Below are positions 22,210 through 33,260 of a stretch of 64,000 nucleotides of DNA, piece after piece; position 1 is the first letter of the stretch, and every line of letters starts with the position of its first letter. The position numbers were made by a program, and so were the translations under genes. This DNA is from Mycobacterium yunnanensis (lineage in GTDB: Bacteria > Actinomycetota > Actinomycetes > Mycobacteriales > Mycobacteriaceae): the NCBI RefSeq assembly GCF_025823185.1, contig NZ_JACKVK010000005.1, forward strand, positions 372,001 to 436,000, in the 5' to 3' direction. The notes beneath the pieces were generated by a model that saw only the letters and a program-made list of their open reading frames with translations, did no database searches and was not told where the DNA came from.

Positions 22210-22647
22210 TCAGGGCCGGGGTGTGGAGTCGACGCTCGGGGGCAGGGGCGACGGTTCGGGCTGAGTCGAGCGCCGGATGATCGAGAACGACACCGCGCCG
22301 ACGGCCAAGACGGCCACACCCGCCCCCAGCACCATGAGCGGCCGGGGCCGACGCCGAGCTCGACGGGCGGCCCGAATGGTGTCCGGCAGGCCGGTGACGA
22401 CGTCCTGAGCCACCGCGAATTCGCCGGCGATTGCGTTCTGGGCGGCGGCGAGTTCCTTGGCCAGTCGGCTCTTGAGCCGGTCACGCCGATAACGGTCGGC
22501 GGCCCACGACACCGACGACCGCGTCGAGTTGAGCGCGACACCCGCTGCTCCCCTGGTGATGTCGACCGGGCCCACCGTCGAATACTTCAGTCCGCGGGCG
22601 ATGCGGGCCGCCGGGGTCAAGCGGACGGCAGTGATGGTGGGGCTCAT
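22210..22647 (-). CDS. cwsA: Cell wall synthesis protein CwsA
   Basis: 145 residues, the same length as Rv0008c. The chosen ATG at 22647 ([10 protein letters not shown]) has AGAGAGG about 11 bp upstream; the frame stays open far upstream, over ppiA, but that part is antisense to ppiA. A long basic, helical cytoplasmic segment ([21 protein letters not shown]) precedes a single C-terminal membrane helix ([21 protein letters not shown]) and a Pro-rich tail. In mycobacteria CwsA interacts with Wag31 and CrgA and supports polar cell-wall synthesis. It is divergent from ppiA. Confidence 0.88.
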   Translation of the reverse strand: MSPTITAVRLTPAARIARGLKYSTVGPVDITRGAAGVALNSTRSSVSWAADRYRRDRLKSRLAKELAAAQNAIAGEFAVAQDVVTGLPDTIRAARRARRRPRPLMVLGAGVAVLAVGAVSFSIIRRSTQPEPSPLPPSVDSTPRP

Positions 22648-22740
22648 GGGTTGGCCTCTCTTCAGCGGTACTACGACGTCGGCGACCACCCTATTGCGTG
22701 CCCCCTTGGAGGGGGCCGGAACTCGCTCGCGGAACCCGAA

Positions 22741-23286
<546 letters not shown>

Positions 23287-23302
23287 CGCATTCAGCACGG
23301 AT

Positions 23303-23332
23303 GACGCCCCGCGGGTGATCCCGCGGGGCGTC
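23303..23332. terminator. Bidirectional terminator, ppiA / PH-domain gene
   Basis: Perfect 13-bp stem GACGCCCCGCGGG and its complement around a TGAT loop, between two convergent genes. No long T-tract, as usual for mycobacterial hairpins. Confidence 0.85.
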
Positions 23333-23357
23333 TTCGGCGTAGGGGGTCGTGTGGGGG

Positions 23358-23777
23358 TCAGCGACCGTCGTAGCCGGCGGCGGTCAACGCGTCGAGGACG
23401 TCGAGCGGATCGGTGCCCAGATCCCACCGGGTGAACACCAGCAGGCGGTCATCGTCGACCGTGTCGATCTCCAGCAGACGGACCTTGCGTCCGATGCGGC
23501 GAAACTCGGTGATGCGAATCTTGGCGACGTCGTCGCGGCCGATCACGTGGGTGCCCAGCCAGCCCCGGACCACCAAGCCGGCCTCGGTGATTGCCAGCTT
23601 GGGACGCGCCCGCCACGACAGACCGGCAAACGCCAGCAGGCCCACCCCGGCAACACCGGCGAGAGCGCGCCCGGGAACGTCTGTGACCAGCATCACAGCT
23701 GCGAGAAGCATGCACAGACCGAATGCGCCAGCGACGACGATGCCCCCCGTCGGAGGGCCCCACTTAGTTTGCTGCAT
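23358..23777 (-). CDS. PH-domain membrane protein (Rv0010c type)
   Basis: 139 residues. Two N-terminal hydrophobic helices (GGIVVAGAFGLCMLLAAVML and ALAGVAGVGLLAFAGL) are followed by a bacterial PH-like domain (about 60-139, LAITEAGLVVRGWLGTHVIG). Place and length match Rv0010c. The role is unknown. It lies between cwsA/ppiA and crgA, in the cell-division cluster. The promoter side holds the unusual repeat cluster at 23813-23861. Confidence 0.8.
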   Translation of the reverse strand: MQQTKWGPPTGGIVVAGAFGLCMLLAAVMLVTDVPGRALAGVAGVGLLAFAGLSWRARPKLAITEAGLVVRGWLGTHVIGRDDVAKIRITEFRRIGRKVRLLEIDTVDDDRLLVFTRWDLGTDPLDVLDALTAAGYDGR

Positions 23778-23812
23778 GACGCGTGAGCAGGCCGTTAGCG
23801 GGTTTGATCATG

Positions 23813-23861
23813 TTATCCACAAGTGCTATCCCCAATGGGGATGAATCACATCGGTGTGATT
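23813..23861. promoter_or_regulatory. DnaA box plus two inverted repeats between the PH gene and crgA
   Basis: A perfect TTATCCACA (23813-23821), then ATCCCC-AAT-GGGGAT (23828-23842), then AATCACA-TCGG-TGTGATT (23844-23861). All lie 36-84 bp upstream of the leftward start at 23777 and downstream of crgA. They could be an operator set for the PH gene, a crgA terminator, or a DnaA-controlled site. Confidence 0.6.
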
Positions 23862-23932
23862 GGGTGACGGGCAGGTTGCGGGAGCGACAACGAGTGGTGA
23901 CGGCGACGGTTCGTGAAATGTCCGAACGTCGG

Positions 23933-24217
23933 TCATCGCCAACGCATCGTGAGCAACAGCCCCGTGATCATGAAGGCAAACGCAATCGCATAGTTCCACT
24001 GCGCCAGGTTGGCCATCCACGACAAGAAGCTGGGGGCGTCCACGGGGTTGGTCGCGGCCAACTGGAAGACCAACAGCCACACCAAGCCGAAGAGCATCAG
24101 GCCGACGAACAGCACCACGAACCACACGCTCGACGGGCCGACCTTCACCTTCACCGGCGTCCGACTGACGGGGCTGATCGTGAAGTCGTTCTTCTTGCGA
24201 ACCTTGGACTTGGGCAT
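23933..24217 (-). CDS. crgA: Cell division protein CrgA
   Basis: 94 residues (93 in M. tuberculosis). A short basic cytoplasmic N-terminus ([11 protein letters not shown]) and two membrane helices ([37 protein letters not shown]). CrgA is a divisome linker that recruits peptidoglycan synthases and interacts with FtsZ, FtsI and CwsA. It is divergent from the DUF881 gene, with a 100-bp gap. Confidence 0.95.
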   Translation of the reverse strand: MPKSKVRKKNDFTISPVSRTPVKVKVGPSSVWFVVLFVGLMLFGLVWLLVFQLAATNPVDAPSFLSWMANLAQWNYAIAFAFMITGLLLTMRWR

Positions 24218-24317
24218 GGTTACCTTCGGGCAGTTGGCGCCACGCGAGCTAAGCGGTGCGACGATGGAGCGGATGCAACCCAGAGCCTAACTCAGCACGG
24301 CGCGAGGAGGAGAAACG

Positions 24318-25067
24318 ATGGCTCGAGCGGGCCGGTCCCCCTGGCGTTACGGCGTGCCCGTGGTCTGCCTGTGCGCCGGTCTGCTGTTGGCCACCACTCA
24401 CACCGTCTCCGGCGGTAGCGAGATCCGCCGCAGCGACGCCCCCCGGCTGGTCGACCTGGTCCGCGACGCGCAGGCGTCGGTCGACGATCTGGCGGCCCAG
24501 CGTGAACGCCTCGTCGACGAGGTCGACAACCATCACGGCGGCAGCCCCTCGGCATCGGCCGCGTTGGCCGCCATCACCGGGCGGGCCGACGCGTTGTCGG
24601 CCGACGCGGGCCTGGAGGCCGAACACGGTCCCGGTCTGGTGGTCACGCTCAACGACGCGCAGCGCGACGCCGAGGGGCGGTTCCCGGGTGACGCGTCGGC
24701 CGACGACCTCGTGGTGCACCAGCAGGACATCGAGGCGGTGCTCAACGCCATGTGGAGCGCCGGCGCCGAGGCCATCCAAATGCAAGATCAGCGGATCATC
24801 TCGACGTCGGCGCCGCTGTGCGTCGGCAACACCCTGCTGCTCAACGGGCGTACCTACAGCCCGCCGTACGTGATGACCGCGATCGGCGACGCGTCGGCGA
24901 TGCAGGCGGCGCTGGCGACGTCGCCGATGGTCGAGCTCTACAAGCGGTACGTGCTGCGGTTCGGGCTCGGCTACACCGAGGAACGCACGACCGACGCCAC
25001 TGTTGCCGCTCATCCGCCGGCGGTGCGGATGCGCTACGCGAAGCCGGCCGGCCCGCTCGGCTACTGA
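24318..25067 (+). CDS. DUF881 secreted/membrane-anchored protein (Rv0012 type)
   Basis: 249 residues. An N-terminal membrane helix or uncleaved signal (YGVPVVCLCAGLLLATTHTV), a short coiled coil (about 45-75), then the DUF881 domain (GPGLVVTLNDAQ, NAMWSAGAEAIQMQDQRI, then CVGNTLLLNGRTY). The family is common in Gram-positive division and sporulation clusters and is unassigned in function. Ribosome site GGAGGAG upstream. It lies 30 bp before trpG. Confidence 0.85.
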   Translation: MARAGRSPWRYGVPVVCLCAGLLLATTHTVSGGSEIRRSDAPRLVDLVRDAQASVDDLAAQRERLVDEVDNHHGGSPSASAALAAITGRADALSADAGLEAEHGPGLVVTLNDAQRDAEGRFPGDASADDLVVHQQDIEAVLNAMWSAGAEAIQMQDQRIISTSAPLCVGNTLLLNGRTYSPPYVMTAIGDASAMQAALATSPMVELYKRYVLRFGLGYTEERTTDATVAAHPPAVRMRYAKPAGPLGY

Positions 25068-25097
25068 TACCGATGCCGCGCCCAGTAACCTGGGGGA

Positions 25098-25766
25098 ATG
25101 CGTGTTCTCGTCGTCGACAACTACGACAGCTTCGTCTTCAACCTCGTCCAGTACCTCGGACAGCTGGGTGTGCATGCCGAGGTGTGGCGCAACGACGACC
25201 CGCGGCTGGCGACCGACGCCGACGTCGCCAAGGTGGCCGAGGACGTCGACGGCATCCTGTTGAGCCCCGGCCCGGGTACCCCGGAGCGCGCCGGCGCCTC
25301 GATTCCCCTCGTCCGCGCCAGCGCGGTCGCCGAGACGCCACTGCTCGGCGTGTGTCTCGGGCACCAGGCCATCGGGGTGGCGTTCGGCGGCACCGTCGAC
25401 CGCGCCCCGGAGCTGCTGCACGGCAAGACCAGCAGCGTCGAGCATGCGAATATCGGTGTGCTGAAAGGACTTCCGGATCCCTTCACGGCCACTCGGTACC
25501 ACTCGCTGACGATTCTGCCCGACACGATGCCCGCCCAGCTCGACGTCACGGCGCGGACGTCGGGCGGTGTGGTGATGGGGGTGCAGCACGTCGAGCTGCC
25601 CATTCACGGCGTGCAGTTCCACCCCGAGTCGATCCTCACCGAGGGCGGGCACCGGATGCTCGCCAACTGGCTGGCCGTGTGCGGTCAGCCCCTCGACGAG
25701 GAGTTGGTGAGCTCGCTCGAGCGCGAGGTCGCCGACACCGTGCGGACGGCTACTGCGCGAAGCTGA
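25098..25766 (+). CDS. trpG: Glutamine amidotransferase of anthranilate/aminodeoxychorismate synthase
   Basis: 222 residues. Class-I glutamine amidotransferase that supplies ammonia to the chorismate-using partner (TrpE or PabB), which is not in the window. The nucleophile Cys is in GVCLGHQAIG and the His-Glu pair in HGVQFHPES; LLSPGPGTPE forms the oxyanion strand. In mycobacteria this gene (Rv0013) is annotated trpG but probably also serves folate synthesis (pabA). Its end overlaps the end of pknB by 17 bp tail to tail. Confidence 0.93.
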   Translation: MRVLVVDNYDSFVFNLVQYLGQLGVHAEVWRNDDPRLATDADVAKVAEDVDGILLSPGPGTPERAGASIPLVRASAVAETPLLGVCLGHQAIGVAFGGTVDRAPELLHGKTSSVEHANIGVLKGLPDPFTATRYHSLTILPDTMPAQLDVTARTSGGVVMGVQHVELPIHGVQFHPESILTEGGHRMLANWLAVCGQPLDEELVSSLEREVADTVRTATARS

Positions 25767-27639
25767 GCGTGATGGTGTCGCCGAACTTCACCGGCGTGCC
25801 CGCCGACGGGCTTTGGGTGACAATGCCGTTCGACGGAACCCCACTGTTCTGAGCGTTGGGGAGCTTGTTCAAGTCGCCCGTCCACCCCAGCGCCCGGAGA
25901 AGCGGTTCGGCACCGTCCCAGAATTGACCCTGCAAGGGCGGCATCGTGAACTCGTTGCCTTGGGACACCTGGATCTGAATGGGCGTGTCCACGGGGACGG
26001 TCTCGTTGGCCGTCGGCACGGTGCCCTGAATCTGCCCCGCCGTTGACTTGAGGCCGTCGACCTGAACGGGGATGGGCGGCTTGGTGAAGCCGCTCGCGGT
26101 GATGATGGCGGTGGCTTCGTCGAGCGTGCGGCCCTTGACGTCGGGAACCAACCTGGTGTCCGGTCCCGAGCTGACGACGATGATGATCTCGTTGGTGATC
26201 GCCGAGGTCTGGTTCGCCGACGGGTTGGTGCCGATGACGACGTCCTTGGGCACCACCGGGCTGCTCGAGGCGCTTTGGCGGACCTTCTCGAAACCGGCGG
26301 CCTTCAGCTTGCTGGCACATTGGGCGTAGGTGAGGTTCGCCGTGCAGTCCGGCACCTCGGCCTGCTGTGGGCCGGTCGAGACGTTGATGGTGATCTGGTC
26401 GTCGCGGGCGGCCGCGGTGTTGGCGGCCGGGTCGGTGCTGATCACGTCGCCCACCGGCACCTCGGAATCGGGCTGCTGACTTCGGACGGTCTTGAAGCCG
26501 AGATTTTGCAGTGACACGACGGCCTCGTCGTACTTCTGGCCGCGCAGGTCCGGGATTTGGACGTCGCGCGGGTTGCCGCCGACGAAGTTCAGCAGGACCG
26601 TCACCGCGACGGTGAGCACCGCGAGCACCGCAACGATGGCGAACCACCGACCGATGGCGGGGTTGCGCTCCTTGGGCACGTAGCGCGGCTGATGAGCCGG
26701 GATGTTCTCGGTGGGCTGCTGATGGCGTCCCGGCGCCGGGCTGGCCGCCAGCAGGGAGGTGCGCTCAGCGTCGGTGAACACCTTGGGCGCTTCGGGCGTC
26801 TCACCGCTGTGCACCCGAATCAGGTCGGCGCGCATCTCCGCGGCCGTCTGGTAGCGATTGTCGGGGTTCTTCGCCAGTGCCTTGAGCACCACGGCGTCGA
26901 GGTCGGGTGACAGGTCGGGGTTGCGCTCCGACGGCGGAACGGCGTCCTCCCGGACGTGCTGATACGCCACGGCGACGGGGGAGTCACCCACGAAAGGTGG
27001 TTCTCCGGTGAGCAATTCGTACAAGACGCAGCCCAGCGAGTACACGTCGGAACGTGCGTCCACCGGCTCGCCGCGGGCTTGCTCGGGGGAGAGGTACTGA
27101 GCGGTGCCGATGACCGCGGCGGTCTGGGTGACGCTGACGCCGCCGTCGTGCAACGCGCGGGCGATGCCGAAGTCCATCACCTTCACTGCGCCCGACTTAC
27201 TCATCATGATGTTGGCGGGCTTGACGTCTCGGTGGATGATGCCGTGCTGATGGCTGAAGTTCAGGGCCTGGCACGCGTCGGCGATGATCTCGATGGCCCG
27301 GCGTGGGTCGATGGGGCCGTCGTTGTGCACGATGTCGCGCAGGGTGACACCCTCGACGTACTCCATGACGATGTACGGCAATGGGCCGGTTGCGGTTTCG
27401 GCTTCACCGGTGTCGTAGACGGCGACGATCGCGGGGTGGTTCAGCGCCGCGGCGTTCTGCGCCTCGCGGCGGAACCGGAGGTAGAAGCTCGGGTCGCGGG
27501 CCAGGTCGGCGCGCAGCACCTTGACCGCGACGTCGCGGTGCAGCCGGACGTCCCTGGCGAGGTGGACTTCGGACATGCCGCCGAAGCCGAGGATCTCTCC
27601 CAGCTCGTAGCGGTCGGACAAGTGACGCGGGGTGGTCAT
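25750..27639 (-). CDS. pknB: Serine/threonine-protein kinase PknB
   Basis: 629 residues. Essential receptor kinase of mycobacterial growth. The kinase domain (about 11-275) has Lys40, the catalytic Asp138 (HRDVKP), DFG Asp156 and activation-loop Thr171/Thr173 at the same numbers as in M. tuberculosis. A juxtamembrane linker leads to a membrane helix ([19 protein letters not shown], about 333-352) and four extracellular PASTA repeats that bind muropeptides and lipid II. The true ATG (27639) overlaps the pknA stop (ATGA); the frame is open further upstream but is shadow. Known substrates include CwlM and the FHA proteins, also encoded here. Confidence 0.97.
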   Translation of the reverse strand: MTTPRHLSDRYELGEILGFGGMSEVHLARDVRLHRDVAVKVLRADLARDPSFYLRFRREAQNAAALNHPAIVAVYDTGEAETATGPLPYIVMEYVEGVTLRDIVHNDGPIDPRRAIEIIADACQALNFSHQHGIIHRDVKPANIMMSKSGAVKVMDFGIARALHDGGVSVTQTAAVIGTAQYLSPEQARGEPVDARSDVYSLGCVLYELLTGEPPFVGDSPVAVAYQHVREDAVPPSERNPDLSPDLDAVVLKALAKNPDNRYQTAAEMRADLIRVHSGETPEAPKVFTDAERTSLLAASPAPGRHQQPTENIPAHQPRYVPKERNPAIGRWFAIVAVLAVLTVAVTVLLNFVGGNPRDVQIPDLRGQKYDEAVVSLQNLGFKTVRSQQPDSEVPVGDVISTDPAANTAAARDDQITINVSTGPQQAEVPDCTANLTYAQCASKLKAAGFEKVRQSASSSPVVPKDVVIGTNPSANQTSAITNEIIIVVSSGPDTRLVPDVKGRTLDEATAIITASGFTKPPIPVQVDGLKSTAGQIQGTVPTANETVPVDTPIQIQVSQGNEFTMPPLQGQFWDGAEPLLRALGWTGDLNKLPNAQNSGVPSNGIVTQSPSAGTPVKFGDTITLSFAQ

Positions 27640-28880
27640 CGAAACATCTGCTCTGCTGGTGGCGGTGGGGACGACCCGGCGTCGTCGCCGAGGCGGGGCA
27701 TCGCCCCCGGTGTCGGTGTGGGTGGGACGGACACCACCGTGGTGCTGGTCTCGGTGGACGGCGCCGTCTTCTTGTCGTTGCGGTCCTGGACGTTCAAGAC
27801 CATCAGGATCGCGATGATGATCGCGAGGGCACCGAGCACGCCGGCCGCCCACAGCAGTGCACGCTGACCGGGGGAGAAGGTGCGCTTGGGGGGAGGCGTC
27901 CGGTGACTACCGGTCGGTGGTCGGGTGCGGACACTGGCCGTGGGAGGGCGGCCGTAGTCGGGAACCGCGCGGGTCTGTGCGGTCGAGGGGATGGCGGCCG
28001 GGGTGGCCCTGCCGATCGACGGCGCGTGATTGGGTCGCGGTGGGCGGCGTCCGGCGCGCACGGCGGCGACGGCGTCGGCGAACGCGCCGCCGGTGCGGTA
28101 TCGCTGGCCGGGCTCCTTGAGCAGGCTGATCTCGATCAGCTCGCGGACGTTGGGCGGAATGTCGGTGGGCAGCGGCGCGGGCTGCTCCTTAATGTGCTTC
28201 ATGGCGACCGTCAGGGCACCCTCGCCGATGAACGGCCGTCGCCCAGCGACGGATTCGTAGCCGACGACGCCGAGGGAGTAGACGTCGCTGGCGGGGGTGG
28301 CGTCACGGCCGAGGGCCTGCTCGGGGGCGATGTACTGGGCGGTGCCCATCACCATGCCGGTCTGGGTGACCGGAGCGGCGTCGACGGCCTTCGCGATGCC
28401 GAAGTCGGTGAGCTTGACCTGCCCGGTCGGCGTGATCAAGATGTTGCCGGGCTTGACGTCGCGGTGCACCAGACCGGCGGTGTGCGCGACCTGCAGCGCC
28501 CGGCCGGTCTGCTCGAGCATGTCCAGGGAGTGGCGCAGCGACAGTCGTCCCGTGCGCTTGAGAACGGAGTTCAGCGGTTCGCCGGTGACCATCTCCATGA
28601 CGAGGTACGCCGTGCGGCCGGCGTCGTCGAGCTCGGTCTCGCCGTAGTCGTAGACGCTGGCGATGCCGGGGTGGTTCAGCATGGCCACGATGCGGGCCTC
28701 GGCCCGGAAGCGTTCCACGAATTCCGGGTCGGTGGAGAACTCGGCCTTGAGCACCTTGATCGCCACTTGGCGACCCAGCCGGGTGTCGAGCGCCTCCCAC
28801 ACCTGACCCATGCCACCGGTGGCGATGAGGCGCTGCAGCCGGTAGCGATCGGACAGCGTCACTCCGACGCGCGCGGTCAT
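27636..28880 (-). CDS. pknA: Serine/threonine-protein kinase PknA
   Basis: 414 residues. Kinase domain (about 13-270) with Lys42, the catalytic loop HRDVKPGN and DFG; a Pro/Thr-rich juxtamembrane region; one membrane helix ([21 protein letters not shown], about 340-360); and a short, Pro/Ser/Thr-rich extracellular tail without PASTA domains. It controls cell shape and septation together with PknB. It overlaps pbpA and pknB by 4 bp on each side. Confidence 0.97.
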   Translation of the reverse strand: MTARVGVTLSDRYRLQRLIATGGMGQVWEALDTRLGRQVAIKVLKAEFSTDPEFVERFRAEARIVAMLNHPGIASVYDYGETELDDAGRTAYLVMEMVTGEPLNSVLKRTGRLSLRHSLDMLEQTGRALQVAHTAGLVHRDVKPGNILITPTGQVKLTDFGIAKAVDAAPVTQTGMVMGTAQYIAPEQALGRDATPASDVYSLGVVGYESVAGRRPFIGEGALTVAMKHIKEQPAPLPTDIPPNVRELIEISLLKEPGQRYRTGGAFADAVAAVRAGRRPPRPNHAPSIGRATPAAIPSTAQTRAVPDYGRPPTASVRTRPPTGSHRTPPPKRTFSPGQRALLWAAGVLGALAIIIAILMVLNVQDRNDKKTAPSTETSTTVVSVPPTPTPGAMPRLGDDAGSSPPPPAEQMFR

Positions 28881-30355
28881 GATCCCTCCCGCAGGGCCGC
28901 GGCGATGGTCGCCCGTCCGATCGGCGCCGCGAGGGCGCCACCGGTTGCGGACAATCGGTCCCCGCCATTCTCCACCAACACCGCGACGGCCACCTTCGGC
29001 GCCTTGGCCGGGGCGAACGCGATGTACCAGGCGTGAGGTGGGGTGTTGCGCGGGTCGGACCCGTGCTCGGCCGTCCCGGTCTTGGAGGCGATCTGCACGC
29101 CTGCGATGGACCCCGATTGCTGGGTGGCCTGCTCCGCGCCGATCATCAGGTCAGTAAGTGTAGTGGCGACCTGCGGGGACACCGCCCGTCGAAGTTCACG
29201 GGGGCTGGTCGAGCTGATGCTGGCGAGGTCGGGACCCTTGAGGTCCTCCACCAGGTACGGCTGCATCGTGACACCGCCATTGGCGACGGTCGCCGCGATC
29301 ATCGCGTTCTGCAACGGGGTCAGCGCCACGTCCTTCTGCCCGATGCTCGACATTCCCAGGGCGGCCTTGTCGCCGATGGGCCCCACGGTCGACGCCGCCA
29401 CCTGCAGGGGAATGGGCGGGGGAGCGGTGTCGAGTCCGAACGCCTGGGCGGTGCTGCGCAGTGCGTCGGCACCGGTGCGGATGCCGAGGTCGACGAAGGC
29501 GGTGTTGCACGACTTGGCGAAGGCGGTGCGCAACGTCGTGGTCGGGTCGTTGCCACACGACGCGCCGCCGTAGTTCTCCAACGTTGCAGTGCTGTCGGGC
29601 AACGGGATTCGCGACGCCGCGGTCACCTGGGTGTCCGGGTTGGCGCCGTTGGCGAGCGCCGCCGCCGTGGTGATGACCTTGAACGTCGAACCGGGCGGGT
29701 AGGTCTCGGAGATGGCCCGGTTGACCAACGGTGAATCGGGGTCGTCCCGCAACTGCTGCCAGGACCGAGACTGCACGTTGCCGTCATGGGACGCCAACAG
29801 GTTCGGGTCGTATGACGGTGACGAGACCATCCCGAGGATCTTTCCGGTGGACGGCTCCAATGCCACGACCGAACCCTTGCATGGGCCGCCGTTGCACCCC
29901 TTCTGCATGGCATCCCAGGCGGCTTGCTGTACCTGAGGATTGATGGTCGTGGCGACGTTCCCGCCGCGAGGATCGCGGCCGGTGAAGAAGTCGGCGAGCC
30001 GACGGCCGAACAGCCGCTCGTCGGAGCCGTTGAGCACGGTGTCCTCGGCGCGCTCGAGCCCGGTGCTGGAATACAGCAGCGAGTAGAAGCCGGTCACCGG
30101 GGCGTACGCCTGCGGATTCGGATACACCCGCAGGAAGCGGAAGTGCCCGTCGGTCGAAGTGGAGTAGGCGAGCAGTTGACCGCCCGCGGAGATCTGGCCC
30201 CGCTGGCGGGAGTACTCGTCGAGGAGCACGCGCTGGTTGCGCGGGTCCGAGCGCAGTCCGTCGGCCCGAAACACTTGTGTCAGTGTGGCGTTGGCCAGCA
30301 GCAGCACGATCATGCCCATGATGGCGATCGAAACGCGTCGCAGAGAGGTGTTCAT
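28877..30355 (-). CDS. pbpA: Penicillin-binding protein A (class B transpeptidase)
   Basis: 492 residues (491 in M. tuberculosis). N-terminal membrane anchor ([17 protein letters not shown]), a dimerisation region, and a D,D-transpeptidase domain with STFK (Ser223, Lys226), SCN (282-284) and KTGTAE. PbpA cross-links peptidoglycan in the periplasm and pairs with the adjacent SEDS polymerase RodA; PknB phosphorylates it in mycobacteria. The ATG at 30355 overlaps the rodA stop. A much longer upstream frame is shadow over rodA. Confidence 0.96.
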   Translation of the reverse strand: MNTSLRRVSIAIMGMIVLLLANATLTQVFRADGLRSDPRNQRVLLDEYSRQRGQISAGGQLLAYSTSTDGHFRFLRVYPNPQAYAPVTGFYSLLYSSTGLERAEDTVLNGSDERLFGRRLADFFTGRDPRGGNVATTINPQVQQAAWDAMQKGCNGGPCKGSVVALEPSTGKILGMVSSPSYDPNLLASHDGNVQSRSWQQLRDDPDSPLVNRAISETYPPGSTFKVITTAAALANGANPDTQVTAASRIPLPDSTATLENYGGASCGNDPTTTLRTAFAKSCNTAFVDLGIRTGADALRSTAQAFGLDTAPPPIPLQVAASTVGPIGDKAALGMSSIGQKDVALTPLQNAMIAATVANGGVTMQPYLVEDLKGPDLASISSTSPRELRRAVSPQVATTLTDLMIGAEQATQQSGSIAGVQIASKTGTAEHGSDPRNTPPHAWYIAFAPAKAPKVAVAVLVENGGDRLSATGGALAAPIGRATIAAALREGS

Positions 30356-31764
30356 ACGCGCCCGATCACCTCCGTGCGTGCCGACGCAATCGGGGTGGCA
30401 TTGGGGACCTTGCCGTCCAGCGGGCGACGGGCCGAGTGCGAGATGCAGATCAGGATCGCCAGCAGCACGTAGTTGGCGATCAGCGAGGATCCGCCGTAGG
30501 ACAGCCAGGGCGTGGTCAGGCCGGTCAGGGGGATGAGCTTGGTGACGCCGCCGACGACGATGAACAGCTGGATCGCCAACGTCGACGCGAGCCCGGCGGC
30601 GAGCAGCTTGCCGAAGCTGTCCCGGACGGCGACCGCAGTGCGCAGGCCGCGGATCACCAGGATCGTGTAGAGCATCAGGACTCCGGCGAACCCGACGAGG
30701 CCGAGCTCCTCGCCGATCGCGGCGATGATGAAGTCGGTCGACGCGGCGGGCACGGTGCCGGGCTGGCCGTTGCCCAACCCGGTGCCGAAGATGCCGCCGG
30801 TGGCGAAGCTGAACAGCGACTGCACCATCTGGTAGCCGGCACCGTCGGGGTCGGCGAACGGGTCCAGCCACGTCTCCACCCGCACCCGGACGTGGGCGAA
30901 CGCGTGGTAGGCGACCACGCTGCCTGCGGCGAACAAGAAGAGCCCCAACAGAACCCAGCTGATCCGGTCGGTCGCGATGTAGACGATGACGAGGAACGAG
31001 GCGTACAGCAACAGCGAGGTGCCGAGGTCCTTCTCGAAGACCATGACGCCGACCGATGCGATCCAGGCGACCAGCAGCGGGGCGAGGTCGCGCGGCCGCG
31101 GCAGGTTCATCCCGAGGATGTGCTTTCCGGCGCTGGTGAACAGGCTGCGCTTGGACACCAGGACGGAGGCGAAGAAGATCAGCAGCAGGATCTTGGAGAT
31201 CTCGGCGGGCTGAATCGAGAAGCCCTGGAACCGAATCCAGATCTTGGCGCCGTTCTCCTCCGACATCGAGCTGGGCAGGACGGCGGGAATCACCAGCAGG
31301 ACCAGGCCCACCAGTCCGCAGACGTAGCCGTACCGGGCCAGCATGCGGTGGTCGGTCAACAGTCCGACGACGAGACAGAACGCGATCACGCCGACCAGGG
31401 TCCAGAGCATCTGCTGGTTGGCGCTCGGGCCGCGGTCTCCGCCCGCGCCGACACCCTCGGCGAGGTCGAGGCGGTGAATCATGACCAGCCCCAAGCCATT
31501 CAGCACTGCCACGACCGGAAGCAGCAGCGGGTCGGCGTAGGGCGCGAAGCGACGGACGGCCACATGGGCGGCGCCGAACAGTGCGAGGTAGCCCAGGATG
31601 TATTGCGCGAGGTCCCAGCGCAGACCCTGCTCCTGGTTGGCCTCGACGATGAGCAGCGCAACCGTGGTGATCACCGCCGCGAACCCGAGCAGAACCAACT
31701 CGGAGTTTCGCCGGTTGGGCAGCGGGGGGACGACGGTCACCGGGGCCTGCGGCTGCGTGCTCAT
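30352..31764 (-). CDS. rodA: SEDS-family peptidoglycan glycosyltransferase RodA
   Basis: 470 residues (469 in M. tuberculosis), polytopic with about 12 membrane helices. SEDS hallmarks: WIRFQGFSIQPAEISKI, EKDLGTS with the catalytic Asp, GGIFGTGLGNGQPG and AAIGEELG. It polymerises lipid II, with PbpA as cognate transpeptidase. The start ATG at 31764 overlaps the pstP stop by 4 bp. Confidence 0.96.
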   Translation of the reverse strand: MSTQPQAPVTVVPPLPNRRNSELVLLGFAAVITTVALLIVEANQEQGLRWDLAQYILGYLALFGAAHVAVRRFAPYADPLLLPVVAVLNGLGLVMIHRLDLAEGVGAGGDRGPSANQQMLWTLVGVIAFCLVVGLLTDHRMLARYGYVCGLVGLVLLVIPAVLPSSMSEENGAKIWIRFQGFSIQPAEISKILLLIFFASVLVSKRSLFTSAGKHILGMNLPRPRDLAPLLVAWIASVGVMVFEKDLGTSLLLYASFLVIVYIATDRISWVLLGLFLFAAGSVVAYHAFAHVRVRVETWLDPFADPDGAGYQMVQSLFSFATGGIFGTGLGNGQPGTVPAASTDFIIAAIGEELGLVGFAGVLMLYTILVIRGLRTAVAVRDSFGKLLAAGLASTLAIQLFIVVGGVTKLIPLTGLTTPWLSYGGSSLIANYVLLAILICISHSARRPLDGKVPNATPIASARTEVIGRV

Positions 31765-33260
31765 GACGCGTTCCGGCAGTCGGTGCCCGGCTTCTGTGGC
31801 GGTGGCGGAAGGGCAGTGGCGGTCGGGGTGGGCGACGGCGGCGCGGTGACGGTGGGAGTCGCCTCCAGGGCGGGACTGCTCGCAGGCGGCGCCGACGTCG
31901 TCGCGGTCTGCGGCGTGGGGGGCGTCGACGTCGTGGCCGGGGGAGGCGTCGGGCTGGGCGGCGGGGTGGACGTCGTCGTGCGCGCCGACGCGGGCACGCA
32001 GATGGGCAGCACCGAGGACTGGGCCAGCTCCCTGAGCTGGCGAATGGCCTCGTCGAGGGTGCCACCGGGCAGCCCGGCGGTCACCTGCGCGCGCTCGGAC
32101 TCGCGGAGGTCGGCCACCTGCAGGGGTTTGCAGTTCCCGCGGTCGTCGTCGACGCCGATGTTGGTGATCGAGTTGCGTGAGTCGAGGCAGGCGATCTGAA
32201 ACGTCTGCTGCAGCGACATTCCGGCGAAGCTGCCCTGCACACCACGCATGATGTACACCGAGCCGTCGCGCTCGGCGACGTAGTAGTTGTTCTGAATCAC
32301 CGTGCGTCCGACGGCGAGTCCGGCGCCGACCAACACCAACAGCAGCAGCGCGACGAAGATCATCGTGCGACGCGAGCGCGGCTTCTTCACCGGGGGCGCC
32401 GGCTCGGCGGGAGGCCGGTTGGCCGCCGCGGCGACGCGCTTGGGGTTGAAGGCCGACGCTCGTCCCGCCGCGGTGTTGGGCGGCGCGCTTTGGTCGTCGA
32501 CCCCGGAGACCGCGCCTGCGAGGATCGGCTGGGTTTGGCCGTACTCGTAGTCGACGACGTCGGCGACCACGACGGTCACGTTGTCCGGACCGCCGCCACG
32601 AAGGGCCATTTCGATGAGGCGGTCGGCGCTCTCGGTGACGTCGGAGATCTGCAGCGCTTCGTGAATGGTGTCGAAGCTGACGGGGTCGGAGAGGCCGTCG
32701 GAGCACAGCAGATAGCGGTCCCCGGCGTGGGCTTCGCGCACCGTCAGCGTCGGCTCCACCTCGTGGCCGGTGAGCGCGCGCATGATCAACGAGCGCTGGG
32801 GGTGGCTGTGCGCCTCGTCGGCGGTGATGCGGCCCTCGTCGACGAGGGTCTGAACGAAGGTGTCGTCCTTGGTGATCTGCGTCAGCTCACCGTCGCGCAG
32901 CAGGTAACCGCGGGAGTCGCCGACGTGCACCAGACCAAGCCTGTTGCCCGCGAACAGGATCGCGGTCAGCGTGGTCCCCATGCCCTCGAGGTCGGGGTCG
33001 GACTCGACGTGTGCGGCGATGGCCGAGTTGCCCTCGTGGACTGCGGAGTTGAGCTTGCTGAGCAGGTCCCCGCCCGGCTCGTCGTCGTCGAGGTGGGCCA
33101 GCGCCGCGATCACCAACTGGGAGGCGACCTCACCTGCGGCGTGCCCGCCCATGCCGTCGGCGAGCGCCAGCAGGCGGGCCCCGGCGTACACCGAGTCTTC
33201 GTTGTTGGCGCGCACCAAGCCGCGGTCGCTGCGGGCGGCGTACCGGAGGACGAGACTCAT
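31761..33260 (-). CDS. pstP: PP2C-type Ser/Thr phosphatase PstP
   Basis: 499 residues. Metal-dependent phosphatase that reverses PknA/PknB phosphorylation. The PP2C domain (about 5-240) has the metal-binding LADGMGGHAAGE (Asp35), GMGTTL, VGDSRGYLLR and GGPDNVTVVVAD. A membrane helix (MIFVALLLLVLVGAGLAVG, about 300-318) is followed by an extracellular domain and a Pro/Thr-rich tail of about 60 residues. ATGA overlaps with fhaB and rodA place it inside one operon. Confidence 0.96.
   Translation of the reverse strand: MSLVLRYAARSDRGLVRANNEDSVYAGARLLALADGMGGHAAGEVASQLVIAALAHLDDDEPGGDLLSKLNSAVHEGNSAIAAHVESDPDLEGMGTTLTAILFAGNRLGLVHVGDSRGYLLRDGELTQITKDDTFVQTLVDEGRITADEAHSHPQRSLIMRALTGHEVEPTLTVREAHAGDRYLLCSDGLSDPVSFDTIHEALQISDVTESADRLIEMALRGGGPDNVTVVVADVVDYEYGQTQPILAGAVSGVDDQSAPPNTAAGRASAFNPKRVAAAANRPPAEPAPPVKKPRSRRTMIFVALLLLVLVGAGLAVGRTVIQNNYYVAERDGSVYIMRGVQGSFAGMSLQQTFQIACLDSRNSITNIGVDDDRGNCKPLQVADLRESERAQVTAGLPGGTLDEAIRQLRELAQSSVLPICVPASARTTTSTPPPSPTPPPATTSTPPTPQTATTSAPPASSPALEATPTVTAPPSPTPTATALPPPPQKPGTDCRNAS

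Noticed and set aside
28877..32065. A single 1062-codon leftward open frame
   Set aside because: Only the part from the ATG at 30355 is PbpA; upstream it is antisense-free shadow in another frame of rodA with Arg/Pro-rich, non-homologous sequence.
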